Assembly (NCBI GenBank): GCA_041394945.1
Contig: JAWKHH010000003.1
Location: forward strand, 248,001-312,000
From: Bryobacteraceae bacterium
Lineage (GTDB): Bacteria; Acidobacteriota; Terriglobia; Bryobacterales; Bryobacteraceae
DNA: 64,000 bases
Reading direction: 5' to 3'
The position numbers and the translations under genes were made by a program. The notes beneath the pieces are model-generated. The model searched no databases. It had not been told where the DNA came from and saw nothing but the letters and a program-made list of their open reading frames with translations. This document shows, in pieces, positions 25,008-32,847 of this stretch. Every line of letters begins with the position of its first letter. Positions within the stretch are counted from its first letter, which is position 1.

Positions 25008-26063
25008 CTATTGCGGCGTCGAGGCGGTGCCGGGGTCGACGCAGAAACCGATCGTGTCGCCGGAGCCTGGCTGGCGCAGGAACCCGCCGGAGTTCGGATA
25101 GGAGGTCGACAGGCGGATTCCGAAGTTGCTTCTGACCCATCTGGCGCACGGGGCCAGATCCTTCGGAATGGGCGGCATCTTGAAGTTGAGTTGAAAGAGG
25201 CCGACTTCGCCAGCGACGGGCCCAAGATAGTCCCACGGAAGCGGGCGAGTGTCCCCAACCGATCCGCTGCCGTTCTCGACATCCCCGCCAAAGGCGTAGT
25301 GCAGGCGGAATCGCTCGGACGGGTAGGTCACCGGCCACTGTCCTACCAGTGACTCGATCGGAGGTGGCGATTGGCCATCGGCCCAATCGGTCCCGAGCCC
25401 ATAGGCGTGAATAACGACCGTGTCCCCCTCGCGCACAGATCTCTGCAGAGGGAGGCCGTCGGGTCCGAACGTTCGAAGGAATACGAAACAATCGTCGTAA
25501 AGACGTGCGCCGCCAGGAAACCCATAGCCGCCATCTTGATAGGGCAACATCGCTGCATCACACGTCCGGAGGAAGTGAATCCTATCGAGTTGCGGCTCCA
25601 GATCGGTCGTGGAGTGCGCCTCTCCGTTTTCTCTAATGACAAGACCCAAGGTCGTCGGAAGCGGCTGACCGACGAGCATGGACCGAATCATCTGGGGAAT
25701 CTGAAGAGTGATCGCCAAGTACCGGCCACAAGACCCACCCCGGCGCTCAACTTCGTCGAAGTATCGTGGGCAGGTGGAAAACGGCTCAACTTGGGCTAGA
25801 GGCGCCGGCGTGTTGCCGAAGAACGTCAGGTCGACGGAGATCCCGGCCAGTTCGGTGGGCCATGGCGTTTTCTCGGCGCGAACGCGTTTGGTGATCTTCT
25901 CGCCCACGCCGGTTGCATAGATGGTGAGGACCTGTCCCGGCGCCACCTGGAGTCGCGGTGGCTTGTACCCCTCGCCGAAGATTATTCCGCGAGGTTGGGC
26001 AAACGCGACGATTGCGGCCAGGAGCGCTGCGACGCGCACCACGTGCGGGGTGAAAGTGGGCAT
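25008..26063 (-). CDS. Secreted protein related to soil-associated TIGR03437-type proteins
   Basis: A 351-aa exported protein, signal peptide at residues 1-22 (VAALLAAIVAFAQ). It has the PGQVLTIYATGVG and EGDTVVIHAYGLG motifs of the TIGR03437/IPT-like beta-sandwich modules abundant in Solibacter, and cysteines that could form disulfides. Biochemical function is unknown. I chose ATG 26063; the frame extends upstream but the added residues are charged and overlap the preceding gene's end. It lies between the full-length VCBS gene and the duplicated VCBS tail, whose frame continues past its TAG stop. Confidence 0.75.
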   Translation of the reverse strand: MPTFTPHVVRVAALLAAIVAFAQPRGIIFGEGYKPPRLQVAPGQVLTIYATGVGEKITKRVRAEKTPWPTELAGISVDLTFFGNTPAPLAQVEPFSTCPRYFDEVERRGGSCGRYLAITLQIPQMIRSMLVGQPLPTTLGLVIRENGEAHSTTDLEPQLDRIHFLRTCDAAMLPYQDGGYGFPGGARLYDDCFVFLRTFGPDGLPLQRSVREGDTVVIHAYGLGTDWADGQSPPPIESLVGQWPVTYPSERFRLHYAFGGDVENGSGSVGDTRPLPWDYLGPVAGEVGLFQLNFKMPPIPKDLAPCARWVRSNFGIRLSTSYPNSGGFLRQPGSGDTIGFCVDPGTASTPQ

Positions 26064-26112
26064 GATGCATGGAGCATACATCTCCATACAAGCCCAATCA
26101 ATGGGACGCGTG

Positions 26113-26685
26113 TTACTTCGTCTTGTTCTCGAACAGAAACACACCAAGCTTCCCGCCGACGGTCACGTCCTGGTCCCCATCCCCGTCGATGTCGCCGACG
26201 TGGGTCTGCATCCCGCCCCCGGCGCGGCCGCCGTAGTCGATGACATGCTTCACCCACTGCACCTTTCCGTTGCCCACCGGCGGCGGCACGACGATGGTTT
26301 CGTACCAGTAGACGCCCACCGGCTCACGCGCGCCGTTCTCGTGGTCGTGCGCCATGTAGCGCTTGCCGGTGACGATGTCCTTGCGGCCGTCGCCGTTCAA
26401 GTCGGCGTAGGTGACGGCGTGAACCTGGGACCAAGTGTCGTCGATCATGTGCTCGGTCCACTTGCCGTCCCCGCCTTGTTCCATCCACAGCAGACCGTAG
26501 TCGTGGGCATGGCCAAAGACGAGATCGTTGCGGCCGTCGCGGTTCACGTCGTCGACGTGGATGAAGCTGATGTGGACCTTCATGTCCCAATCGGGATGCC
26601 ACTTCCAGTCGGGCGCTTCGAACCAGCCCTTGGGCGTGAGGACGTCGTTCTTGCCGTCCTTGTTCACATCACCGGCGCCGATGCC
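26113..26685. repeat. Direct repeat, parent copy of the 24417-24990 segment
   Basis: This 570-bp segment, the 3' half of the VCBS gene, repeats at 24417-24990 in the same orientation, offset 1,696 bp. Both copies start at the stop codon. No inverted ends, target duplication or transposase accompany them, which points to tandem duplication or recombination. Confidence 0.9.
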
Positions 26686-27231
26686 GTGGCCGAAGGCCTG
26701 GTCGCTCACCACGTGCGTCTTCCACTTCCCGTCGACCAGCTCGTACCAGGCGGTGTTGGCCGTCCGTCCGCCGAACTGCGGGAGCACTTCGCGCGCCTGG
26801 CCGTCGTTGTTGAGGTCGACGAGAAAGGCGAACTCGACGTTCTTGCCCTGCTCGATCATGTGCTGCTTCCAGGCGCCGCCGGACTTGCCCGGGTTCTGCC
26901 ACCAGGAGAGTTCGCGGCTGAACCAGGTGGCGCTGACGATGTCGGTCCACCCGTCGCCGTTCACGTCGAGCGCGAGGTCGGCGAAGTTGTCGATGTAGTT
27001 GTTGTTGTAGTTGAGGTCACGGAAGCGGGTCTTCCTCCAGTTCGGCGCGGCATACCAGTTTTCGCCGCTGACGATGTCGAGCTTGCCGTCTTTGTTGATG
27101 TCGGCGAGCGTGCAGCTCTCGTTGGCGCCGAGGTCGATCGCGTGGCGTTCGAAGGGAATGTCGGGGGGACGGGAGACGACGGCGGCGCAGAGCAGGCCGG
27201 CAACGGCGGCAAGGGCGGAAGTACGAAGCAT
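26113..27231 (-). CDS. Exported VCBS/FG-GAP repeat protein
   Basis: A 372-aa protein with a signal peptide (residues 1-20) followed by repeated calcium-loop-like units: DINKDGKLDIVSG, DVNGDGWTDIVSA, DLNNDGQAREVLP, DVNKDGKNDVLTP, DVNRDGRNDLVFG, DLNGDGRKDIVTG and DIDGDGDQDVTVG. These match FG-GAP/VCBS blades of an integrin-like beta-propeller, so an extracellular, calcium-dependent binding protein is inferred. Similar proteins are common in Acidobacteria and Planctomycetes, often next to sugar or sulfate-ester enzymes; the ligand is unknown. Its 3' half is duplicated downstream. Confidence 0.85.
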   Translation of the reverse strand: MLRTSALAAVAGLLCAAVVSRPPDIPFERHAIDLGANESCTLADINKDGKLDIVSGENWYAAPNWRKTRFRDLNYNNNYIDNFADLALDVNGDGWTDIVSATWFSRELSWWQNPGKSGGAWKQHMIEQGKNVEFAFLVDLNNDGQAREVLPQFGGRTANTAWYELVDGKWKTHVVSDQAFGHGIGAGDVNKDGKNDVLTPKGWFEAPDWKWHPDWDMKVHISFIHVDDVNRDGRNDLVFGHAHDYGLLWMEQGGDGKWTEHMIDDTWSQVHAVTYADLNGDGRKDIVTGKRYMAHDHENGAREPVGVYWYETIVVPPPVGNGKVQWVKHVIDYGGRAGGGMQTHVGDIDGDGDQDVTVGGKLGVFLFENKTK

Positions 27232-27357
27232 CGGGTTTCAGTGTATTGCGCGGCCTTGGCCGGGCGCAATGCGGTCCGGCTGGCTCCGCTTCGGCGCCTT
27301 CGTACGATATCCTTGAAAGTTCTGCGGATTCGGATGATCCCCCGCGGGAGGAAAATC

Positions 27358-28176
27358 GTGCGCCCCCTGATCGCAGCCTTTGAGAGCCTGCTGAAAACTC
27401 TGGGCCGGGTTCAAGCGAAGAACGTAGCCCAACGCATCGCCGCTACCGGGGGCATGGCGGCTTGCGGCCCGGCCTGCGCGTTCTTCGCCGGCACCCTCGC
27501 CGGGCTGGTGCTGGACAACCTGTTTGAGGCGAGCGACGCTGAGCAGCGGGCGGCGGACACCGAAGCCCGCATGAAGAAGGCATTGCTGGAGTTGGACTTC
27601 CAGAAGGGACTGCGAAGACTCGAAGAATTGAACGCAATGCGGGCAGGCCGGTCATCGGCGTCGATGGACGAGGCGCGCCATCTCATCACGGAGGCCCGGA
27701 GTTACTTCCTGAACGCGTCATCCTCCGGCGATTTGCCTCTCCTGGCGGTCCGGTCGGATTGCTATGTGGGCTCCTGCAACGCGTTGCTGATCCAAGCCGA
27801 TCTTCACAACTACGAACGAGCCTATGCCACGTGCGCTCGGCTGGAGGCCGAGTATGTGAACAACCCGCCGGGGTGGGCGCTTTCGAAACCGAACAGGCTT
27901 TCGTCGGTCTTCTCAGGCAACCGGGCGCGGTGCGCCATCTATTCGCGGCGCGTCTTCCTCTACGGCGCTCGCGCTTCTGCACTGAGCTTCACCGAAGCCT
28001 ACGCCAGGCCCGTCGAGTTGTACGAACACATGGGGCCCGTATCGGCACTGTTGCGGAAGCGAGGATCCCGTTTGCCGGGTCTCCTGCCGGCCGAAGGGTA
28101 TGGTTACGACCGCTACTTGAATCTGTACGCCGAAGCGCATGAGAAATCCATGAATTGTCCGCCGGCCGGCAAATAG
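27358..28176 (+). CDS. Unrecognised membrane-anchored protein
   Basis: No family is recognised. GTG 27358 is preferred because GGGAGG lies six bases upstream; ATG 27334 is an alternative in the same frame. The 272-aa product has a cysteine- and glycine-rich hydrophobic segment near residues 25-47 (MAACGPACAFFAGTLAGLVL), a charged helical stretch that may form a coiled coil (residues 50-80), and a C-terminal part rich in alanine, tyrosine and arginine with helices reminiscent of TPR-like packing. One membrane span with a soluble domain is predicted. The divergent neighbour is the VCBS gene. Confidence 0.6.
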   Translation: MRPLIAAFESLLKTLGRVQAKNVAQRIAATGGMAACGPACAFFAGTLAGLVLDNLFEASDAEQRAADTEARMKKALLELDFQKGLRRLEELNAMRAGRSSASMDEARHLITEARSYFLNASSSGDLPLLAVRSDCYVGSCNALLIQADLHNYERAYATCARLEAEYVNNPPGWALSKPNRLSSVFSGNRARCAIYSRRVFLYGARASALSFTEAYARPVELYEHMGPVSALLRKRGSRLPGLLPAEGYGYDRYLNLYAEAHEKSMNCPPAGK

Positions 28177-28254
28177 CGAGCCGCGCGGCCTCTCCCCGAG
28201 GATCTTTTTCTTCGGGATGCGCCGCAATGGACTACAATTTGCCTTACGCCCAAT

Positions 28255-29106
28255 ATGAGCTTCCGCCACATCCTCTTCCCCGTCGACTTCTCCGGTCACG
28301 CCCGGGCGGTGGCGCCTGCCGTCGCCGCGGTCGCGCGTCACGACGGCGCCCGCGTCACGCTCATTCATTCGCTCGACATGCCCTACGGCGAGCTCGGCGC
28401 GGCGCCGATCGAAGGCGAGATCGAGCGTGCCCGGTTGAACCAGCGGCTGCGGCTGCAGGAGTTCCTGCCCGAACTCTGGACGGGCATCGAGACTGCCCGC
28501 GTGGAAGCGTACGGCAAGCCCGGCCCTACCATCGCCCAATGGGCGACAGATCACCACGTGGACCTCATCATGATGCCGACGCAGGGGTTCTCGCGGTTTC
28601 GCCCGCTGCTGCTCGGGTCTGTAACGGCGGCGGTCCTGCACGACGCCCTATGCCCGGTCTGGACCGGCGCGCACCTCCAAGGGGACTCGGCGCCGGAGAA
28701 ATACCGTTGCGTGCTCTGCGCCATCGACGCGTCGCCCAAAAGCAGCGACGTGCTCGCCGCCGCCGGCCGCTTCGCCCGCGATTGGGACGCCGCGCTCACC
28801 GTCGTCCACAGCGTTCCGGCTGTCGACGAGCGTTTCTACAGCGGCACGGCAGAGCGTGCCCATCGCCACTTGGTCGACCTCGCCAACCGCGACTATCCGG
28901 AATTGGCGCGCGAGGCCAGCGTCGACGCCTCGCTCGAGATCCTCGAAGGCGACGGCATCGTGAAACCGATCATCGCGGCCGCCGCGGCGCGCCAGGCAGA
29001 CTTGCTCGTCGTCGGCCGCGGGGCAAGCCAGGGCGTCCTCGGGCGGCTTCGCACCCACGCCCATGAACTGATTCGGACGGCGCCGTGCCCGGTGCTGAGC
29101 GTCTAA
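28255..29106 (+). CDS. Tandem UspA-domain universal stress protein
   Basis: A 283-aa cytoplasmic protein of two UspA domains: residues 1-140 (FRHILFPVDFSGHARAVA ... LLLGSVTAAVLHDALCPV) and 150-283 (RCVLCAIDASPKSSDVLA ... TAPCPVLSV). UspA domains bind ATP or sense stress. The G-2x-G-9x-G(S/T) nucleotide motif is only partly kept in domain 1 (TQGFSRFRPLLLGS), and domain 2 has GRGASQGVLGRLR, so binding is uncertain. It is followed 109 bp downstream by the YbaK-like gene. Confidence 0.88.
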   Translation: MSFRHILFPVDFSGHARAVAPAVAAVARHDGARVTLIHSLDMPYGELGAAPIEGEIERARLNQRLRLQEFLPELWTGIETARVEAYGKPGPTIAQWATDHHVDLIMMPTQGFSRFRPLLLGSVTAAVLHDALCPVWTGAHLQGDSAPEKYRCVLCAIDASPKSSDVLAAAGRFARDWDAALTVVHSVPAVDERFYSGTAERAHRHLVDLANRDYPELAREASVDASLEILEGDGIVKPIIAAAAARQADLLVVGRGASQGVLGRLRTHAHELIRTAPCPVLSV

Positions 29107-29215
29107 TTCCCCACCGCCCGGGTCGAATCACGCAAGACCGCCGGCCGCAGGCCTCGTTTCCGCGCTTTCCCGTTGGAACACCGCGTGCATTCACACAGGC
29201 GAGGAGGCATCGACG

Positions 29216-29701
29216 ATGATTGCTACGCGTCTCGAGGATTTCCTGATCGGTCAAAACGCCGTCTTTCAGCACACGGTCCACCCGGCGTCGCCCACGGCGC
29301 TCACCACCGCGCGGCAGGACCATGTTCCGGCGCGCGAGATGGCCAAGGCCGTGATCGTCTTCGCGGACGGCACGTTCCTGATGGCCGTGATCCCGTCCAA
29401 CCGCACGGTGGACTTCGCGCGGTTGAAGCAGGTGGTCCGGGGCGCGGATGTCAGGCTCGCCAATGAGTACGAGATGTCGCGGCTGTTCCCGGACGTGGAG
29501 CTAGGCGCAGAACCCCCGCTAGGCGTGCTCTACGATATGGCCGTCTACGTCGATGAGCGTCTGGCGCGAGAACCGGAGATCGCCTTCAATGCCGGGACGC
29601 ACACCGATTCGATTCACATGACCTTCACCGAGTACGACCGGCTGACCTCCCCCGTCGTCGCCCAGTTCGCCTCTGAGGCCACGATGCCGGTTCCTGTTTA
29701 G
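29216..29701 (+). CDS. YbaK/EbsC-family aminoacyl-tRNA deacylase
   Basis: A 161-aa free-standing editing domain. YbaK-type proteins hydrolyse mischarged tRNAs such as Cys-tRNA(Pro). The conserved lysine is Lys44 in EMAKAVIVFADG, followed by the VIPSNRTVDFARLK strand-helix and an acidic region. GAGGAGG lies eight bases before ATG 29216. The last four bases overlap the convergent hydrolase stop. Substrate tRNA cannot be assigned. Confidence 0.82.
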   Translation: MIATRLEDFLIGQNAVFQHTVHPASPTALTTARQDHVPAREMAKAVIVFADGTFLMAVIPSNRTVDFARLKQVVRGADVRLANEYEMSRLFPDVELGAEPPLGVLYDMAVYVDERLAREPEIAFNAGTHTDSIHMTFTEYDRLTSPVVAQFASEATMPVPV

Positions 29702-30558
29702 GCGAGGGCTTTGCCGTAGAGCGCGAGCAGCCGGCTCCAGGCCTTCTCGGCGTCGGGTTCGTTGTAGACGCGTGAGTCCGGCGGGCACCAGCCGTGCGCT
29801 CCTGAGTAGACCTCGATTTCGGCCTGCAGGTGCGCCTTCGCGAAGGTTTCCTTGAGCGCGTCTTTGTCGGTGGGTGAACGCTGGTCGTCGTTCGACGCGA
29901 TGGCGATCAGGAATTGCGCTTTCGTCTTCGACGCCTGAATGTGCGGGCTATTGTCTCCTTCACGCACGAGTCCGCCGCCGTGGAACGACGCCACCGCGCC
30001 GACGCGGCCGGGCATCGCGGCGGCGGTGCGCAGCGCCATCGGCCCACCCATGCAGTAGCCCTGCGTCCCCATCTTCTTATTCTTCGCGACGGCTTTCTGC
30101 TGATCGAGCCAGCCGATGAAGGCCTTGGCGTCGGTGAAGTGCGTCGTCTCGTTCAGCTTCTGCGCGAACGGGCGGACCTGGTCGATCGGCGTGGCGCCGC
30201 CGGCTTCGGAGACGGGCGCCTTCTTTGAGCGGTAGAAGGGATTCACGACGAGCACGGCGTAGCCGGACTCAGCCAGCCGTTTACCCATCGTGCGCATGGC
30301 CGGGCGGAGGCCGAAGATATCGGGCCAAAGCAGAACTCCGGGAGCGCTGCCGCTCGCCGGGTGGACGAAGTAGCAGTCGGCTTCGCCGTCGGGCGTCTTG
30401 ATCATCTCTTCGGACTCGCTGACGGCGGCGGCGTTGGCCACCCGCGGCAGCGACATGGAGACGCCCGCGCCGAGCAGCGCGCCGAATTGCTTGCGGGTTA
30501 CCAATCCAAGGGCTTCGTATCTTCTGCAGTCATCATCGAAGTGCTTTTGGTCACACAT
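29698..30558 (-). CDS. Dienelactone hydrolase family protein
   Basis: Alpha/beta hydrolase of 286 aa with the dienelactone hydrolase fold. The triad fits Cys169 (GYCMGGP), Asp225 or Asp224 (ASNDDQR) and His255 (SGAHGW). Residues 17-45 (LVTRKQFGALLGAGVSMSLPRVANAAA) resemble a signal region, so export is possible. Enzymes of this family act on dienelactones and other small esters. The natural substrate is not indicated by neighbours. Confidence 0.87.
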   Translation of the reverse strand: MCDQKHFDDDCRRYEALGLVTRKQFGALLGAGVSMSLPRVANAAAVSESEEMIKTPDGEADCYFVHPASGSAPGVLLWPDIFGLRPAMRTMGKRLAESGYAVLVVNPFYRSKKAPVSEAGGATPIDQVRPFAQKLNETTHFTDAKAFIGWLDQQKAVAKNKKMGTQGYCMGGPMALRTAAAMPGRVGAVASFHGGGLVREGDNSPHIQASKTKAQFLIAIASNDDQRSPTDKDALKETFAKAHLQAEIEVYSGAHGWCPPDSRVYNEPDAEKAWSRLLALYGKALA

Positions 30559-30600
30559 GTTAACTCCCGGTTCTTCTCGAAGTAAGTGGCAACGGGTATT

Positions 30601-32142
30601 CTAACGTGTTTCCGCGACGCGCCAGCGGCGCCGCCTCACGTCGAGGAGGTAGCGGCAGTCGTTGGACGCCCAGCGTTCCTTGCCGTCGTCGTGGAGAATG
30701 CTGCCGCCCTCAATGGCGATCTCCGCGCCGCCGGCCTGTTTCGCCCGGTGGCCGTGAATCCAGCCCGGCGCTTGGCCGGCGGCGGTGATCCGCTCGATCG
30801 CGAAAGTGCGAGTGTCGAGCCGGAAGACCGGAGTCGTCCCATACCCGCGTGAGCCCATGTAGCCGAGTGATCCGACGATGTAGATCGAGTCGCCGATGAG
30901 TGTGGCGGTGTGGAAATCCGTCGGCGGGAAGATCGCCTCCGGGTAGCCGTAGATGCGGAACTCGCCGCCGGGTGAATGGACGAAGACGTCGTTGTAGATG
31001 CAGAAGTCGGGGTCGTAGAAGTCCTCGTGCTCACCGCCGATCTCGACGATGCGGCCATCCGGAAGGGGTGTAAACGATTGGCCGAAGCGCTGTGCGCACC
31101 ACACTGGCTGCGGAGGCTTTCCGCCTGCGCCGTACTTGGCCGCGCCGGAATACCCGGAGACACCGGATCGGATCATGCCCTCCCAGAACGGTGCCTGCAT
31201 CAGCTCCGGGTTGCTCCGTCCGAAGCGTGGAGAGCGGCCGAGGTCGAACTCCCGCTGGCTGGCCTTGAGGAGCGACAGGTCTTCTTCTTCCGGGAGCCCG
31301 AGCATGGCGCGCCGGGCTTCGCGGGTGAGGTCCCGGGGATCGGCGCCGGCGCTCATGAGCAACTCAGCCACAACCCGGCTTCGCGTGGCGCCGAGCGGTG
31401 TCTCGTGGCCGGCGGAGACTCGCCAGTCCGCCCCGAATTCGAGCAGGATGGAGACGGCCTCGGCATTTCCGTGCTCCGCGGCCGTGTGCAGCGGCGTGTG
31501 GCCGAACTGATCCTGCGCATCGATCTCGGCTCCCATTTCGATTGTCCATCGCAGCATTTCAGCCGAGCCGGACTCGACGGCGCAGGCAAGCAGAGGCTGG
31601 CCGCAGCGGCCGCGAACGTCCGGGTTTGCGCCGCCGTCGAGCAGCAGAAACGCCTTGGCGACGTCGCCCGAGAGGATCGCCACTTGAAACGCAGTTCGGC
31701 TCCAGTGGTCGACGGTTTCGAGCGTCGCGGCCGATTCGATCGCCTCGCGGAGTTCGTCGAGCGTACCGATGGCGGCGGCGCGGATGAGCGGCGTCCACGC
31801 GAGATGCCACTCAGGCGCGCCGGCTTCGAGCAGCAGGCGGACCGCGTCGAAGCGGCCTTCTCTCGAGAGGATGCGAAGAGCCGATTCGCGATAGTCGCTC
31901 TCCCTGTCCAACCTCACATTCGCTGCGATCAGGCGCTTGAACAGCGGCATCAACGACGACCTATCCCGCGTGCAAGCCGCATCGATCGCCGCATCGTAGT
32001 TGCCTCTGGAGACGTAGTCGAGCCGTGCTCCGGCGGCAATCAGCAGTTCGAGCTTCTCGAGGTCGCCGGCTTTGATGGCGAGCGCCGCAGGGGAATCGTC
32101 CTGATCCCCGAGCATGCTCGGCGTCGCCGTTGGAGTGTCCAC
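30601..32142 (-). CDS. Ankyrin-repeat protein with C-terminal kelch-like domain
   Basis: A 513-aa protein in two parts. Residues 15-275 contain about seven ankyrin-type repeats (GHTPLHTAAEHGNAEAVSILLEFGAD is a good example, split here as GHTPLHTAAEHG and NAEAVSILLEFGAD). Residues 345-513 have kelch-like strands (FTPLPDGRIVEIGGE, HTATLIGDSIYIVGSLGYMG, GWIHGHRAKQAGGAEIAIEGG). Both are protein-interaction folds; no signal peptide is seen, so a cytoplasmic scaffold is inferred. Its start is 9 bp from the end of the following gene on the same strand. Confidence 0.8.
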   Translation of the reverse strand: MDTPTATPSMLGDQDDSPAALAIKAGDLEKLELLIAAGARLDYVSRGNYDAAIDAACTRDRSSLMPLFKRLIAANVRLDRESDYRESALRILSREGRFDAVRLLLEAGAPEWHLAWTPLIRAAAIGTLDELREAIESAATLETVDHWSRTAFQVAILSGDVAKAFLLLDGGANPDVRGRCGQPLLACAVESGSAEMLRWTIEMGAEIDAQDQFGHTPLHTAAEHGNAEAVSILLEFGADWRVSAGHETPLGATRSRVVAELLMSAGADPRDLTREARRAMLGLPEEEDLSLLKASQREFDLGRSPRFGRSNPELMQAPFWEGMIRSGVSGYSGAAKYGAGGKPPQPVWCAQRFGQSFTPLPDGRIVEIGGEHEDFYDPDFCIYNDVFVHSPGGEFRIYGYPEAIFPPTDFHTATLIGDSIYIVGSLGYMGSRGYGTTPVFRLDTRTFAIERITAAGQAPGWIHGHRAKQAGGAEIAIEGGSILHDDGKERWASNDCRYLLDVRRRRWRVAETR

Positions 32143-32151
32143 GCACCCGAT

Positions 32152-32793
32152 CTATCGGCCGCCGGCGCGAATTTCCGCCACGCCGACGATACGCCCCCGC
32201 TCCGGCCGCGCATCCACCGCTCGGAGCAGCGCTTCCACCATCTGCCGGTGCGTCACAAGGCCGAGCCGTCGCGCCGATTCGCGCCACGTCGGTACCCGCT
32301 CCGCCAGCCCATAGAACGGCGCCAGCGCGTAGGGCCACCAATGCCCGGGACCGAGGACGTACCAGGGGCGCAGGATCGTGTGGCGCACACCGGAGGAGAC
32401 GAGCGCCTGTTCGCACGTCCGGCGAACTTCGACATATGCGCGCATGATCGGCGCCGGATGCGCGACGCTCACGTAAACAAAATGCCCCGCTCCGGCCGCG
32501 CGCGCCGCGTCGATCGAGGCGAGCGCAGCGGGGAGATCGACGGCGCGGAACTCCAGCCCCTTCCACGGCGCCGGCCGCGGCGTGCCGGCCAGATGCACGA
32601 ACGTCGCATCCCGCGGGATGAACGCGGCGAACGTTCCGCCATCGAGCGGATCCGCCGTCACCGCCTCCACGCCGCGCGGCAGCTTCACCGCGGAGCCCGC
32701 CCGCACGATCGCCCGCACAGGCGTCCCTCGCTCCACTAGGCTCTCGGCGAGCGGCCGTCCCAGGTATCCCGTAGCTCCCGAGATCACAACCAT
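32152..32793 (-). CDS. NAD(P)-binding epimerase-like protein (NmrA/SDR-a type)
   Basis: Atypical SDR of 213 aa with GATGYLGRPL at residues 6-15, a Rossmann nucleotide-binding loop, then AGHFVYVSVAHP and the ILRPWYVLGPG segment. The usual YxxxK is replaced by a YVEVRR stretch, so the protein may sense or bind NAD(P) and not be a standard dehydrogenase. ATG 32793 gives the conserved fold start; a much longer frame upstream is antisense to the sulfatase and was rejected. It is divergent from the sulfatase by 54 bp. Confidence 0.78.
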   Translation of the reverse strand: MVVISGATGYLGRPLAESLVERGTPVRAIVRAGSAVKLPRGVEAVTADPLDGGTFAAFIPRDATFVHLAGTPRPAPWKGLEFRAVDLPAALASIDAARAAGAGHFVYVSVAHPAPIMRAYVEVRRTCEQALVSSGVRHTILRPWYVLGPGHWWPYALAPFYGLAERVPTWRESARRLGLVTHRQMVEALLRAVDARPERGRIVGVAEIRAGGR

Positions 32794-32847
32794 CGCAGTC
32801 AAAATACGGCGCACGCCATCCACCGGATCTCCCGTATCATCGAAAAC

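Noticed and set aside
24417..26685. A transposon or insertion sequence behind the VCBS duplication
   Set aside because: No transposase, inverted ends or target-site duplication; the repeat starts at a stop codon and is in direct orientation, better explained by recombination.
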